Source of the DNA: Hysterium pulicare CBS 123377
Lineage: Eukaryota > Ascomycota > Dothideomycetes > Hysteriales > Hysteriaceae
Direction of reading: 5' to 3'
Assembly (NCBI GenBank): GCA_000467715.1
Contig: AJFK01000563.1
Location: forward strand, 1 to 64,000
DNA: 64,000 nucleotides
The position numbers and the translations under genes were made by a program. Below the pieces are notes generated by a model. The model was not told where the DNA came from, did not search any database, and worked only from the letters and a program-made list of their open reading frames with translations. Shown piece after piece: positions 22,858-34,525 of the stretch. Numbering within the stretch: the stretch's first letter is position 1; each line of letters begins with the position of its first letter.

Positions 22858-23709
22858 CGTTACGCCTCCTCTTTTCCCCAATTCTAGCTTTCTGGGTTTT
22901 GGGACGGTCACAAAAGATGTCTTTGGATATGCGACAAGACGCGCTTGGGTTCATTCCTTCCTGGGTTGGGATTTCAGCGATCTCTTCAGCGGGCGCAGCT
23001 GCATAGTATCAGGCGTTATGTATCCTGTTGCTTCACACTGCGGTCAACTTACCAGACCATTTCGAATGAAAACATTCCACCTTTATTCTACTCATAAACT
23101 CATCTGGTGAATATCTGGGAGTATGACCTCTGCTAAGGGATGGTCTAGCCGGCGAAATGTTGCTTTTCACATGACAGTATGGAGAAAACACATGATGATT
23201 ATGCAACAAACAAAGGGTTGCCTGAAGACAAGAACAGCTTAAATCGAAAATTGAATTTGCTCAAAAAGGCCATTTCAAACAGGTCTGAAAGCTACTATTT
23301 AGAGCCACACCACAATTCAACCTCGAACTTCCACCCTAACACAACCACCACAATCACCGCAACACCACCAAACTAGGTGGCGGAGGATGCTGCGATAACA
23401 TGATTCAAGCACGATCATGGCCCGACAAAGTCACTAACAAACCCTACCATAAGGCCACTCCAATAAGTTTCCACTCCACACCGCTCCACAAGGGCCATTT
23501 TACCCCAAACGCCCTGGACTCTGCAATGTGGGGTAAAAGATCACGACCACACCGAATCGCAACCCACGCGTTCCTCATGACGCGACGGGTTCAGATGCTT
23601 CCAGTGCCTTTCTACAACGAATTCCTAATCAGCTCACGATCAGTCCATGAACACCGAATCCCCAGACTCCCATCCTTAAAAGTCCGTCTCCCCATCACGT
23701 GCGCCCCAC
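22858..23709. promoter_or_regulatory. Upstream region of the P450
   Basis: 852 bp without a supported gene. It has two perfect cluster motifs, at 23527 (minus strand) and 23704. Confidence 0.5.
23526..23535 (-). promoter_or_regulatory. CCCCACAT motif (site 8)
   Basis: ATGTGGGG on the plus strand at 23527-23534, 176 bp upstream of the P450 start. Confidence 0.55.
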
Positions 23710-23712
23710 ATG
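23703..23712 (+). promoter_or_regulatory. CCCCACAT motif overlapping the P450 start codon (site 9)
   Basis: gCCCCACATg; its last three bases are the ATG of the P450 model. Binding here would block rather than recruit, unless transcription starts further downstream or the motif is fortuitous. Confidence 0.4.
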
Positions 23713-25475
23713 TCCTACCTCCTCTACATCGTGCTCGTCGGAGTCTTCGTGCTTTGGTATTCAAGACGCAGCAAACCGCCCGCGGGCCTCAAGCATGCGC
23801 CTGGACCGCCGGGCGCGCCGCTGATCGGGAATACGCTGCAACTGAAGCCGCAGCCGCACCGCCAGTTCATCGATTGGGCGCGGCAGTATGGGGAGATTTA
23901 TAAGTTGCGGATGGGGTGGAATGATTGGTATATGCTGAATTCGCCTGGGGCAGTGAAGGAGCTCATGGTAAGTCTTGCGGGAGCCGTGTTGTTGGTGTTG
24001 GACTGGTTGAGAGGTGATGGGACTAAGAATGGAGTAGGACAAACAATCTGCTCATACCTCGTCTCGAGCACCTAGTCCCGTGACTAGTGATGCGCTTTCT
24101 GGGGGGATGAGGTTCCTGCTCATGCCATATGGGAGTGAGTGGAGGAGACTTCGGAGTGTGAGTCATAAGCTTTTGACGCCGCAGATGATGGATAAGTTTG
24201 GGCCGAGTCAGGAGGCTGAGGGGAGGAAGCTGGTTTGGGATATTTTGAAGTCGAGTGAGAAGGATGGGAAAGAGGGGAAGGCGAGGGGAAATGATGATTC
24301 GTATATGCATGTTAGAAGGTATACTGTCAGTGTTATTATGACGAGTACGTATGGGAGGAGGGTTCCGGAGTGGGTATGTTTGTATTCCATTCTTTTCCTT
24401 CTATTCTCCTTTTCCTAGACTGTAAGAATCTGGAACGGAAGAAGCGCATACTGAATAACACCAGGAATGCGACGAAGTCCGCGAAATCTACGGCCTAATG
24501 ACCGACTTCTCTAACGTCGCTGCCCCGGGTGCCTACATCGCCGATACACTCCCCTTCCTCGGAAACCTTCCCCGTTCCCTCCAATGGTGGCGTAAAGCTA
24601 TCCTCCCGCTGCAACAGCGTCAAGCCAACCTCTGGATGAAGTTCTGGTCGAGCCTGAAAACGCAAATGGAAACCGGCCAAGCGCCCGAATGCTTCGTCAA
24701 GCAATTCATCGAGGCCGACTACCAAAAGCAAGACATCACGGAACTGCAGGCTGCGTTCCTAGCAGGTAGTCTGATAGAGGCTGGGAGCGAGACCACCAGT
24801 GCGGCGATCAACACCACGATACTCTACCTTTCGCAACCAGAAGCTAGAGATATCATCAAGCGAGCCCACGAGGAACTCTCGCGCGTAGTAGGCGACTCGC
24901 GCTCTCCGACCTTCGCAGACGAAGCAAACCTCCCCTACATCCGCGCCATCGTGAAAGAAACCCTGCGGATCCGACCCGTCACTAATATCGGCACACCGCA
25001 CTACACCACCGCCGACGTAACCTACAAAGACATCTGGATACCAAAGGGCAGCGTCGTAGCCATCCAACAATACCCAATCCACTACAACGCCGAATGGTAC
25101 CCGGAGCCCGAAACCTACAAACCCGAACGCTATCTGGGGTACGAGGGGAAAGCGGGATACTACGCCGCGCTACCGGACCCTTACGGCCGCGACCACTTCT
25201 CGTTTGGGGCCGGGCGCAGAATCTGCTCGGGTCTGCATCTGGCGGAGAATTCGCTGTTTATCACGGTTGCGAAGGTCCTCTGGGCGTTTGATATACTGCC
25301 GCCGTTGGATCAGGAGGGAAGGGAGGAAAGGGTTAGTACGGGGGATGAGGCGTTTGCTGAGGGGGGGAATACGGTGCCCAAGCCTTATAAGGTGAGGTTT
25401 GTAGTTAGGAATGAGGCTGTTAGGGAGACGCTGGTGAGGGAGTGGGAGGAGCTTAGGAGGCAGGGGTATGAGTGA
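23710..25475 (+). CDS. Cytochrome P450 monooxygenase, ER-anchored
   Basis: Model join(23710..23967,24038..24373,24465..25475), 534 aa. A single N-terminal membrane anchor (residues 1-20) is followed by a Pro-rich hinge (KPPAGLKHAPGPPGAP). The I-helix motif is AGSETT (304-309), the ExxR motif ETLR (363-366), and the heme loop FSFGAGRRICSG with ligand Cys452. General architecture resembles the OrdA-like fungal P450s of the CYP2 clan; exact family not assigned. In this cluster it may hydroxylate or O-demethylate the incoming aromatic to give a ring-cleavable diol (inference). It is the last plus-strand gene of the cluster and converges on the transporter. Confidence 0.92.
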
Positions 25476-26056
25476 TGAGTTGGTGGATGAGTTTTGTAGA
25501 GGCGCGGGGTGTGTGGGGAGGGAAGTAGTATGAGAGGAATTGAAAGCTTTTCCGAATTCGAATTTTAACGCTACGACTGTGTTGTGTGATGAGCGTAGGG
25601 TAATAGTTGATCCTTGAACTTGAGTGGTGATGCTGGTGTGGTGTTGAGGGATCCTTCTGCATGTAGTAAGTCTCGCCTAGACACATGGTTTCCTCATTCG
25701 GTAGGTTCGTGGTATTTCTAGTGTGTCCAATTAGGGAAAGAGCTTCTCGCGGATCCTCAACGGTGGTAGCTTCCACATACGGCAGCTTCCATGTAATCAT
25801 ACTACCTAGGGTATCCTACAGATTAGGCCAGCTCATGAGTTCTATGTCGTCTTGCATGTATAGCCCCCTAATCGGGCTCGTTCGCTCCAGATCATAGAAT
25901 CCATTAATCTTAGGCCAATGACATTCCACACCAAGTAGGAGGAACTCAACATAACTTCTTTTCAGCTACGAACCATAATAGCCATACAAATCCAAATCAT
26001 CGTTAGGGCACTGGCAAACATCCTCCTTTCTTCAACTCTACCACCTCTATAGGGCT
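25476..26056. other. Intergenic region between convergent P450 and MFS genes
   Basis: 581 bp; only 3' flanks expected. Nothing recognised. Confidence 0.4.
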
Positions 26057-27981
26057 CTACAGTGCACCAGTCTTATCCGTCTCCAACCTACACATCCTAA
26101 TAACGTCATGCTTCTCCCAGAACGCGCGGTACTTCTTGCCGAACATATACATGGGCAAGGCAGTCAAACACGCCGCAGCAGAAATACCAGCCATGACGTC
26201 GAAGATCTGGGCGGGGCCTGCCGTCATGTACCAGCCGACGATAAAGTTGGTGAGTCTATCTCCGGTGATCAGTACGAAAAATAAATGACAATTATCAAGG
26301 ATTGGGCTAAAAACGTACCCGTAAAAGAAGAAGTTCTTAAACACCATGTTCATGATAAAGATCTCAACCGCGTATGCGTGGAAGGCATCCAGGGCGTAAT
26401 TCGTCGTAGTCGTTGCCACAATCACGATACCAAAAAGCATCATGCCCCACAAGAAGCAGATCAGGTACACCGAGCACTTGGCCTCAATCGCATGCCCGAA
26501 CCCACTGAGTCCAGCGACTGTGAAAATGGTTCCGACGACGGTCAGGGGAAGTCGGAATTCGGGCTCGTAGATGCCGCCGTTGCGTCTACTGAGGTATTTG
26601 ATGCAGGGATCGGAGAAGATTGACATGAACACTGCGCCACAGAGACCTCCGAGAAGCGGACCCACGGACGTATACCCGACTCCGGCGGCTGTGTAACCGT
26701 ACGGTGGCACCGTGAAGATCAGAGAGGAGATCAGGGCCGCGGCGACGTACCACGCGATAATGAGACCAGAGAGGAAGATATTGAAGGAAGCGCCGACGTT
26801 TAATAAGATCATAGGGCACGCAGCAAGCATCTTGAAGAGGGAAGAGTCGGTGTATGTCCCCGTGTAGAGTGCTAGCCTCTGAACGAAAGATTTGCGCGGC
26901 GGAACAGGGTAGCTGGAAGTCGTAGTCGTAGTTTTCTCCAAGCTCGAAGGATCGTGCGCTTTTGCTTCGACGCGAGCAAGTTTCTCAAGGTTCTGTTCCG
27001 AACCTTGCGTGTCGATGTTGTAGATTTCATCGCGGCGATACGCTGTTTCTGGGGCAAAGAGGATGACCAAAACGGTTTGAAGAGCGGTAAATGGGAGTAG
27101 AATGTGGAAGTTGTAGTGCCAGCCCAAATCGGCTGCGATAACGCCCGCGATAATAGAGATACCGTTACTGATGGCTCCAAGCATAAACAATACAAGAGCG
27201 ACTCGTGGACCGCGCTCATGGACAAAAAAGAGGTCACCAATGGATGCTGTGATAATGGATTCGTACGCAGTGACACCGATACCTTGGATAACACGAGAGG
27301 GGATGAGCATATTGTAATCTTTTGCGCATTCGCCGAGAATAGTGCCGATGAGACCGAAGATGGAGCATGCAACGTAGAGTGGTCTTTTACCAAATTTGCG
27401 GGCAAGAGCAGATATAATGGGGCCAAAGGCGCCGGTCGCGAGGAGCAGATACCCGGAAAGCTTTGTGATAGCGGTAACGGATTGGTTCAATTCGATTGAC
27501 ATCTGCACGACGGCGGCGTTGAGAAGGGGACCCTATTCAAGTTATTAGTATGAAATTGAAGAGTGAATTTACAAGGTCCCAAGTTAAAACATGTCAATCC
27601 AGTTACTCGGGAGAAAATGGAGTTTCAAAACATCATCAGCAGATGCAGAAGCCTTAGGACTTGACGCTGAGTTTGAAACATCTTTAAGTGGCGGATGCTT
27701 CGGTGCCAAGTAACGGGAAGATGAGTACATACCGGAGCATCAGTAATGATGATTGTCCCCATGGTCAAAATAGCAAGAACCAAATGCTTCTCGAACGAGG
27801 TCCAATTCAAAGGATCGTTCGGATCCTCGCTGGGCTGAGGGACCAGCACAATGTGCGTGTTCTTGCCCGTGCCATGCTTCAGACCGCTCGTTGTTTCTTC
27901 AGAATGCGCGGCCTGCTCATCCAGGATGACTGTCCCCGCTACATGAGAGCGAGACTTAGGCTCGAGGACACCGAGACCCAT
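26057..27981 (-). CDS. MFS transporter (cluster edge)
   Basis: Model complement(join(26057..26255,26319..27532,27733..27981)), 553 aa. The cytosolic N-terminus carries the fungal MFS motif DPNDPLNW, followed by about 12 hydrophobic helices. The motif-A-like loop is ARKFGKRPLY, with SRVIQGIGVTAYES in the first half, a long loop (about 250-290) and FRLPLTVVG in the second half. The first intron is 199 bp and the last 63 bp. It probably imports the aromatic substrate or exports a toxic intermediate. Its upstream region has near-matches to the cluster motif (ATGTGGGA at 28239, GTGGGG at 28231) but no perfect copy, so membership of the regulon is less certain. Confidence 0.88.
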
Positions 27982-28548
27982 GTTGGCTTGAAGAGAATGA
28001 AGATGAGGTGAAGATAGGGTTGAGGTCAGGCTGCTTGGATGCAGTACCTACAGGTGGCAGTAAGTCGTGCAGCAGAGCAGGATCAAAGGGCTCCAATCTA
28101 TACCCTTGTGTCAGAATGCCGGCATATTTCTCCAACTCTATCTACCCAATCGCCGTCCAGGATTGCTCGCATGCCATGGGTGCAATGGCTGTCACGGGAT
28201 ATTTGCCGAATCTGGGGTTGATGCCAGGAAGTGGGGAAATGTGGGACACAAAACTACCCCGGATTCTCTAGCGAGCCAACAACAGATAGACATCGCCGGA
28301 GCTATCGTGAGTCTTTGATGTGTTTTCTGGTTTTAGACTATCTTAAAGGTCTGGACACTTGGGGTCGGGGAGATTTGTGGCTGAACTTGCGATTCAAGTT
28401 TTGGGGAAAGGAGAGCTGGGCGGTTCATGCGCAGGGATAAAAACACGCAGAAGAGAGAAACTTCGATTTGGAATGACCTTGAATCTAGATCTTGATATCA
28501 TGTATCACGACCCATAGATTTAGTATTCGGGCCTTTGAGATTTGTTGT
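27982..28548. promoter_or_regulatory. Upstream region of the MFS transporter
   Basis: 567 bp without a gene; contains the imperfect motif copies gtggggaaatgtggga at 28231-28246. Confidence 0.4.
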
Positions 28549-30660
28549 TCAGAGTTTTGGAGACGACTTTACCTCATCCGGTCGGACACCTTGCACTCTT
28601 TCTATAATGTGGAAGAGTTTCTGCCACCCTATCTTTTGCATCAGTCGCCCTCGACCATCTCTGTATCTCTTGTCATATTCGCCTTCGCCGACGATGGTAA
28701 CTTTGTCATCCCCAAAGACTACGACGTCTTTATCGACACCTTCATGTGGCCAGCCGTTTCCGCGGATGAACTCTATCCAGATATCCGCCATACGTTTCGC
28801 CACTTCGACACTTCCACTTGGAAGCTGTGAGTCGAAGTGTTGAAAAAGAAATCCAACGTCTAGTTCATGTGATGCAAGACCCTTCCACATACCCTGAAAT
28901 GGGTTCGCCTGACGGAGGGACGGTCAGCGATGGAAATGATGAAGCTTCACTCTGTGTGCTCCACTCACTTGATGAAAATGATATCTATGACTCCCTGTCC
29001 TCTTCCTCCCTGTCCAACCTTCCGCAACTTTTAGGACTGGAAGATGGAATCGTATTTCGGAGGCCAAGGTAAGCAAACCCTTATATAGACCTTTAGTGTC
29101 AGGCTTCTGCATCAATCCGTAAGCTCTTAGAAGTTCGTCACAGTCGGAAGACTGAAGTTCTGCTTGACACAGTGCATGCAATCTGTCAAATGCTGTTGGA
29201 TCATCCATGATGCGAGCTTTCAGCACCGATGCCTGAAGAGTAGTCAGCTTCTGCAGCAAAATGCCGAGAGTCATATCTGACATCATGTAGACAATCGCCA
29301 ACCACGATTTCTTTGCACCAACTAGGCTTTCCCATGACGTTACGAGCATTTGACAGTACTCCCAGGTCCACATCGTCTCTAAGAAACTCGCCATCTACCG
29401 TGGCACAGAAATGCTGTGCTAATGGCAGTTTCTCCATAAGCTTCTCTGCAGGTGTCGTTTTCATAGCTTTGATCCGTTCGTCCCGAGATAACTGACCAAA
29501 TCCAAGCAGTTCTAGATTGTCTTGGTACATGGCATTAAGCCATCGCATTCTTCGCGGTTTCCGAAGTGTAACGTCGCCAGACATCATGATCGCGCGTGAG
29601 AACAGGGGCTCGTTTGATGCCGACAGCAAAGTGGATAAGGAGACTAGGGCATTGGATCAGTATGGGTTGAATCATGTTTAACAGAGCCATACTTGAACCC
29701 GCAGATTCTCCCATTGCAGTGACGTCGTCGGGATTGCCGCCAAAACCAGCAATATGGTTCTTGACCTGAGATACAGGGGCCCAAAGTTAGCTGGACTTAA
29801 CGGACTCCACAGTCTGCCTAAGTATGGACATACCCATCTAAACCCTAGAATCTGGTCTTTGAAGCCGTGATTACCACTCATGCCAAGTTCATCAGATGCA
29901 AGGAATCCAAATATATTCAGTCGATAGCTGTTTGAACGGTAAGTAGTGTAAATGCAGCGAGGATTTGGAACAGCCTCATGCACGTACTTGATCGCAACTC
30001 CAATGACAGGCTTTCCAATCTCTACCGACCGTGCCACAAACTTTTCAAGATCTACCTCGTCCATTAGCAATCAATGATACGGTCTAACGGCAAGGATACC
30101 ATCACGTGCGTACCGTACTGAGGCCAAGAATTACTGCCCATTGAGAGCGCGCCTCTAGTATGCATTAGCCTACATTTATGTCTATCGGTTTCGTAGGAAG
30201 GCATTACCCATGAACCCTAGGCTTCACCTCAGCACAGCCCTCAGACTAAGTCTTGGACGTCGCAAGAAACTCACCAAACAACCACCGGTAACGCTTTCTT
30301 CTCCTTTTGTCGAGATATCTCACGTGGCACTGTAACAACGAGGTTCAAACATTCGAGCTCATCCATCACTTCGTTCCTCCCTTGGCCTTCCCCGGTCTCT
30401 AGTTTTACATTCCCGATTAGACTTAGGTCCCATTCCTGCCCACCTTTTTTCTGAGGACAACTTGGTCCCCATTCCGTTGCATCATAGATACCGTCACTCG
30501 AAGGTTTCAACTCAGTAAGTAAAACAGCATCCCTCCATCGGCCAGGTATAGATGCAAATTTGAGACCTCGGTATTGAACTGTATTGCCAGAGGATGATGG
30601 TTTACCGCGTAATCTGCATTTAAGTGTAGGATGTGTGAGGAGAGGGATTGATGGTGACAT
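28549..30660 (-). CDS. Type B carboxylesterase with one frameshift
   Basis: Exons on the minus strand: 30275..30660, 30208..30216 (9 bp), 30114..30154, 29988..30051, 29834..29927, 29693..29765, 28969..29643, 28549..28908. Family marks: NYRLNIFGFLAS, the nucleophile elbow GESAG (Ser219), EPLFSRAIMMSG, WCKEIVVGDC and a C-terminal YHFHQANPFQG. The 9 bp micro-exon restores WVHGGALSMGS (oxyanion hole). At about 29281 the frame shifts by one base between CLHD and SDMTLGILL, both clearly homologous, with no room for an intron. So it is either a recent pseudogene or a sequence error. It would hydrolyse esters; no signal peptide is seen. It adjoins the catabolic cluster and could release an aromatic acid from an ester (inference). 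Confidence 0.75.
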
Positions 30661-30900
30661 GACAAGAGGACGGGGATTGAAGTAATGAACAAGCAACCTC
30701 CAGGAATAAGCAGATGTTCAAAAGATAGAAAAAATCAGATCATCATCATACGTGCTACCCCAAATATGATAGTGGGGCTTAGTTCGTGGTTGCGGGGTCA
30801 CATTCCCGAGCACCGAGCTATGCTTTGCCGAATCGGGAATTGGGGAAGCTTTGTCAACTATCTATCCATCATCAACATAAAAACACAAACCATGATAATT

Positions 30901-31903
30901 CTATTGAGGGAACGTTCCATTCGACTTCCAATCCTCCAACAACGCAAATTGAGGCAAAGAGGGCACAGTCTTAGCATCAACCGGCTGATCCACGTCCCCA
31001 TCCGTCAACTCCTTCCGAATCGCAACCCTTTTCTGCCAATTCAAGATATCCCCATGGTTCTGACACTGACGATTGATACCGAAATCAGGATACAGATTCT
31101 GCTGACCCTCCATCCACACATACGTAAAAACATCAATACTCGGCTGGCAAGTCAATGCATCCAGCAGAGCCCCTATACAGTGCGAGCGATGTGCTGCATG
31201 TAATGGCGGGATCTTGGACATCGGACCCCATTTTTCGCTGTAGTAATGGTCATAGTAGGCAAATCTCCGTACCATATCGAGGCAATGGAGGAGATGTTGG
31301 CCGTTGATGATACCAAAGAACTTGTCTTCTCCGTAGCCTGTGTAGAAATGGTTAATCATGAGTCTTGAGTCTGTCCGGGAGACGTACTCACTCCATTTTT
31401 CAGGTACTCCGGCGGTCAATTCTGGATCTTTACCCATTCGCTGGACATCCTCTTTTGTCAGAGCCAGTACTCGCGTCATTGATATCTCTTCCCAGGCTGC
31501 ATCGACCTCTTCGGATGGACGGCACGATAGATGCTGTAAGGATCGTTGAAGAGGCTTCCATTGACCTTCACTTCGTTGAATGAGAAGCCGACTGGTTCAA
31601 TAATGGAGCTGTAAAGAGTGGTCAGTCTCACAGACATCACTCTTGTCGGATTGGACTTATTCCTACAATAGGAATTCATGCGACGCATGAGTTCATTTGG
31701 TGATATTGCCTTCCGTAACATGGCATATGAGGTGACGAAGAGGATTAAACTGAAGATGAAAAGAAAGAGTGTGAGATATGTTATTATTCCCCATTGCTGC
31801 CGACTATCATATTTCGATGTTCAGACAGCGACTCGGTACCTTGATCGCTACACGCATCTTCTTTATTCAGTCTTTGATAATCGATTTCTCCTCTCCATTT
31901 CAT
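30901..31903 (-). pseudogene. UstYa/DUF3328-family oxidase, broken by frameshifts
   Basis: Recognisable pieces: a cytosolic leader of the family type (YQRLNKED...), one membrane helix (about WGIITYLTLFLFIFSLILF), IIEPV, NDPYS followed by IYR, SEEVDAAWEEIS, RVLALTKEDVQRMGKDPE, and the two HxxHC motifs HLLHC and HRSHC that define the family. An ordinary 54 bp intron (31338..31391) joins the last two parts. The leader and the helix are in different frames. The frame also breaks at about 31521, between IYR and PSEEVDAAW. No acceptable intron bridges these breaks; a third doubtful junction lies near 31630. UstYa proteins act in ribosomal peptide and other secondary metabolism; this copy is probably dead. 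Confidence 0.65.
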
Positions 31904-32484
31904 TTTGCAAGAGGACGCGAGTTGAGAAAATAACACGAAAGGAAATTGAAGAGTTGGAATAGTAATGTCAAATGGCTCACACTTTCCAATTTGCTTACAT
32001 CACACCACTCGTCGGGCATCCCATTCCAACATTCTCTACCCCTGGTAGCCTGGCGAGAAACAACCTGGTTTGGGAAGGCTTGTATTGACGCCCGTAAGCA
32101 GACCGGCCCATTCTCCACAATTGGCCCTGTTGGGTGTTTATCCACTTGAAGAAGCTCGTGCGGATATGGTCCGTACAACCTAAATGCTACGTCTTCTCAT
32201 CCCTGCTATAGTGTGACATTCTCGCAAAACTTGACGAAAATGGTCGTACCCCACAGAGGTGCATATAGAAATAGGTGATTGGTTAACAAGCAGTATTTGA
32301 AAGCGGTCTTATCTTCAGGCTACATGGCCATCACGCAGTTGTGGGAGTCTTTCCTTTCGTAGGGGATGGGGTTAGTGTCTAGCAAATAGAACAATATATT
32401 GAGATTCGAATCGAAAGCCTCAGAGGAGCGTGTAATAGACAGGTTATTTGCAGTCAGATTTATACGACCTACCTAATCAGACAT
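31904..32484. other. Intergenic region
   Basis: About 580 bp between the UstYa relic and the Tpa1/Ofd1 stop. One near-match to the cluster motif (CCCCACAG, 32251) but nothing firm. Confidence 0.35.
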
Positions 32485-34525
32485 CTAGTCCTCATCTTCA
32501 TCCTCGCCGAACTCGACCCCAAACTCGGCGCAGACATCCCACCTGTCTCCCTTCGCAGCTTTGCTGACATACTTGACGAACCTTAGTACACCCTTGTCTC
32601 TAAGTACAACACTAAGATTATTCCAACCGGCCGGCATTGAGAATAGTATACCATCATCTTCTTCGTCTCCACTACTCTTGTAAATTGCTGGGTCAGCCTT
32701 TCGACGCTGCCCAGCTCCTGTATGCGTTGAGGGTTCCGCAACGTCATCATCTTCTTCGCCGGCCATGTACATCTCGTAGCCTCCAACGGAGTCGTTTGGA
32801 TCAGTATCTTGTTCCTGATCGTCAGGTGATACAGTAGCCTTTGCCTTGCCATTAGATTTGGAACCATTGGGAGTAGACATATCAGTTTGTGCGACTTCTG
32901 CTTCTGCAGTGGAGTCATCTGTATCTTCATCGTCTCCCCAGCCTTTTGATGGGGTGATGCCTAAGCATATTTCTAATTGCGGATCCTCCTCCTCATAGGC
33001 TGTCGCCAAGGTATAATCCATTCCACGCCGAAAACGACGAGCAAGAATGTTATGCTTTGTTAGAGTGACGCCTGTCGTCAGTGATATCCATTTGTGAAAT
33101 GCTGGATGTGGGAAGAGGATGTCGACTAATTCATCATATGGCGTCAGATTATCGGGATACGGAGCAGTTGGTGTGGGCTGCAACGGTTGCCGATAGAGAT
33201 AGCGGTGTTTATGAGGAGGTCGAGCGACCCCGTTTTCTTTGGTCGTTGATACAGGATACGCGGGCATGGTCGATTCAGAGTCCTTGTCCTTCAATTCCAG
33301 ATAGTCCTTGAGGCGGGCAGAGAATTTATCAGACAAAAAGGTGGCGAGACGGAGCGATGATTCATCCGAAAACATAGCTGACAGCTCTTCGACGGTGTCC
33401 GGGGTAAGGTAATTGGGATTGAGGTACTGCAGAAGGAATTCGATCTCTTCTCGAGATAACAAGTTCTCCTCCCCTTCTCCCCCGATATCGTCCCAATGAG
33501 GATTATCCACCCATTGCGGCCGTGGGCGGTCGAATGCATCTGCTTTTCCTCCTTGTAGTTGAGCAAGAGAGCTTCGCTCCGCAAGCTTTTCCTCCAAGCC
33601 CTCTTCATAACCGTCTTCACCATCTTGCGGAATATGAAACCAGCCGCTGATAGCCATGCGGATACGGCCACCGTCGTCTTGAACTAAATCTCTTTCAGTC
33701 CTTTTGTATACTTCTTCCACGTCATGAAAGCTCTCTCCAGGTTGTACTGCGAAGAATGATAACTGATTCCATGCTGGAGGGATTGAGACGGTGTAGTCTG
33801 GATGAGGTACTTTTACTTCTTCCCCTTTTTCATTATTGAGAATGTCTGTCGGGTAGAGCCTTAGTGCTCCGCCCCATTCGGCTTTCCACGGCCGGTCAGG
33901 ATCCAATAGGTAGAGGATGTAGCTCACTCGGCGAGTCCCAATAACGTCGTCATGGCAGAGCAAATGACACCCTGGAGTATACACATTCTGGATTGTTGTC
34001 AATGAGAATTCGTCCAATAGCAAAGAGATACCGTACCACTGCCATATCTGTTTTGGTACCACTTAAAGGCCCTGAGTCTGTAACCGCTGAAAGGTATTTG
34101 CGAAATGCGGATGAGTAGAGAGAATCGCGGAGTGTGAGAAGAGATGGTAGTCGCTGGAGGGAGGTATCGTCTAGACCATCAAGATTGGCAAGGTCCCCAG
34201 ACTGATGGATCTTGTATATGTCTGTTTCTTTGGGAGTGAAGGAGATGTTTTCGCGAATCTCATTGCGGACATTGCGGAGGAGGCTATCGTCTATGAGATT
34301 TTGGATTACGGCGTGTTTATAGCTGGTATATGGTTAATCAAGACAGAATATAGCTAATTGAGATAGCTTGAATGCATACGGTGCTGAGTTTGCGTATTGT
34401 TGTGTGTAATCCTCGAGGATCTCAGAGTCGAATAGGCCGCTTCGAAATTTTGTGTGCGCATCGTCATCCGAAATGGCACGCTTCTTAGATTTGCCATTGG
34501 CGGGAGCCTCATTCTTCCGCTTCAT
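32485..34525 (-). CDS. TPA1: Tpa1/Ofd1-type prolyl 3,4-dihydroxylase (2-oxoglutarate oxygenase)
   Basis: Model complement(join(32485..33987,34037..34322,34380..34525)), 644 aa, the same length as the yeast Tpa1 family. The N-terminus has a basic KSKKR cluster (possible nuclear signal). The Fe(II) ligands are in YTPGCHLLCHDD (His156, Asp158) and SFHDVEE (His232), and the 2-oxoglutarate Arg in GRIRMAISGWF (Arg254). A second, non-catalytic cupin-like domain occupies about 370-640, interrupted by acidic low-complexity loops. The family hydroxylates a proline of ribosomal protein uS12 and affects translation termination and oxygen sensing. An ordinary conserved gene, not part of the cluster. Confidence 0.93.

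Noticed and set aside
332-27981. Reading the HGD-like gene as part of a normal Phe/Tyr (homogentisate) cluster
   Set aside because: No fumarylacetoacetate hydrolase, maleylacetoacetate isomerase or 4-hydroxyphenylpyruvate dioxygenase is present, and the neighbours belong to maleylacetate/3-oxoadipate metabolism.
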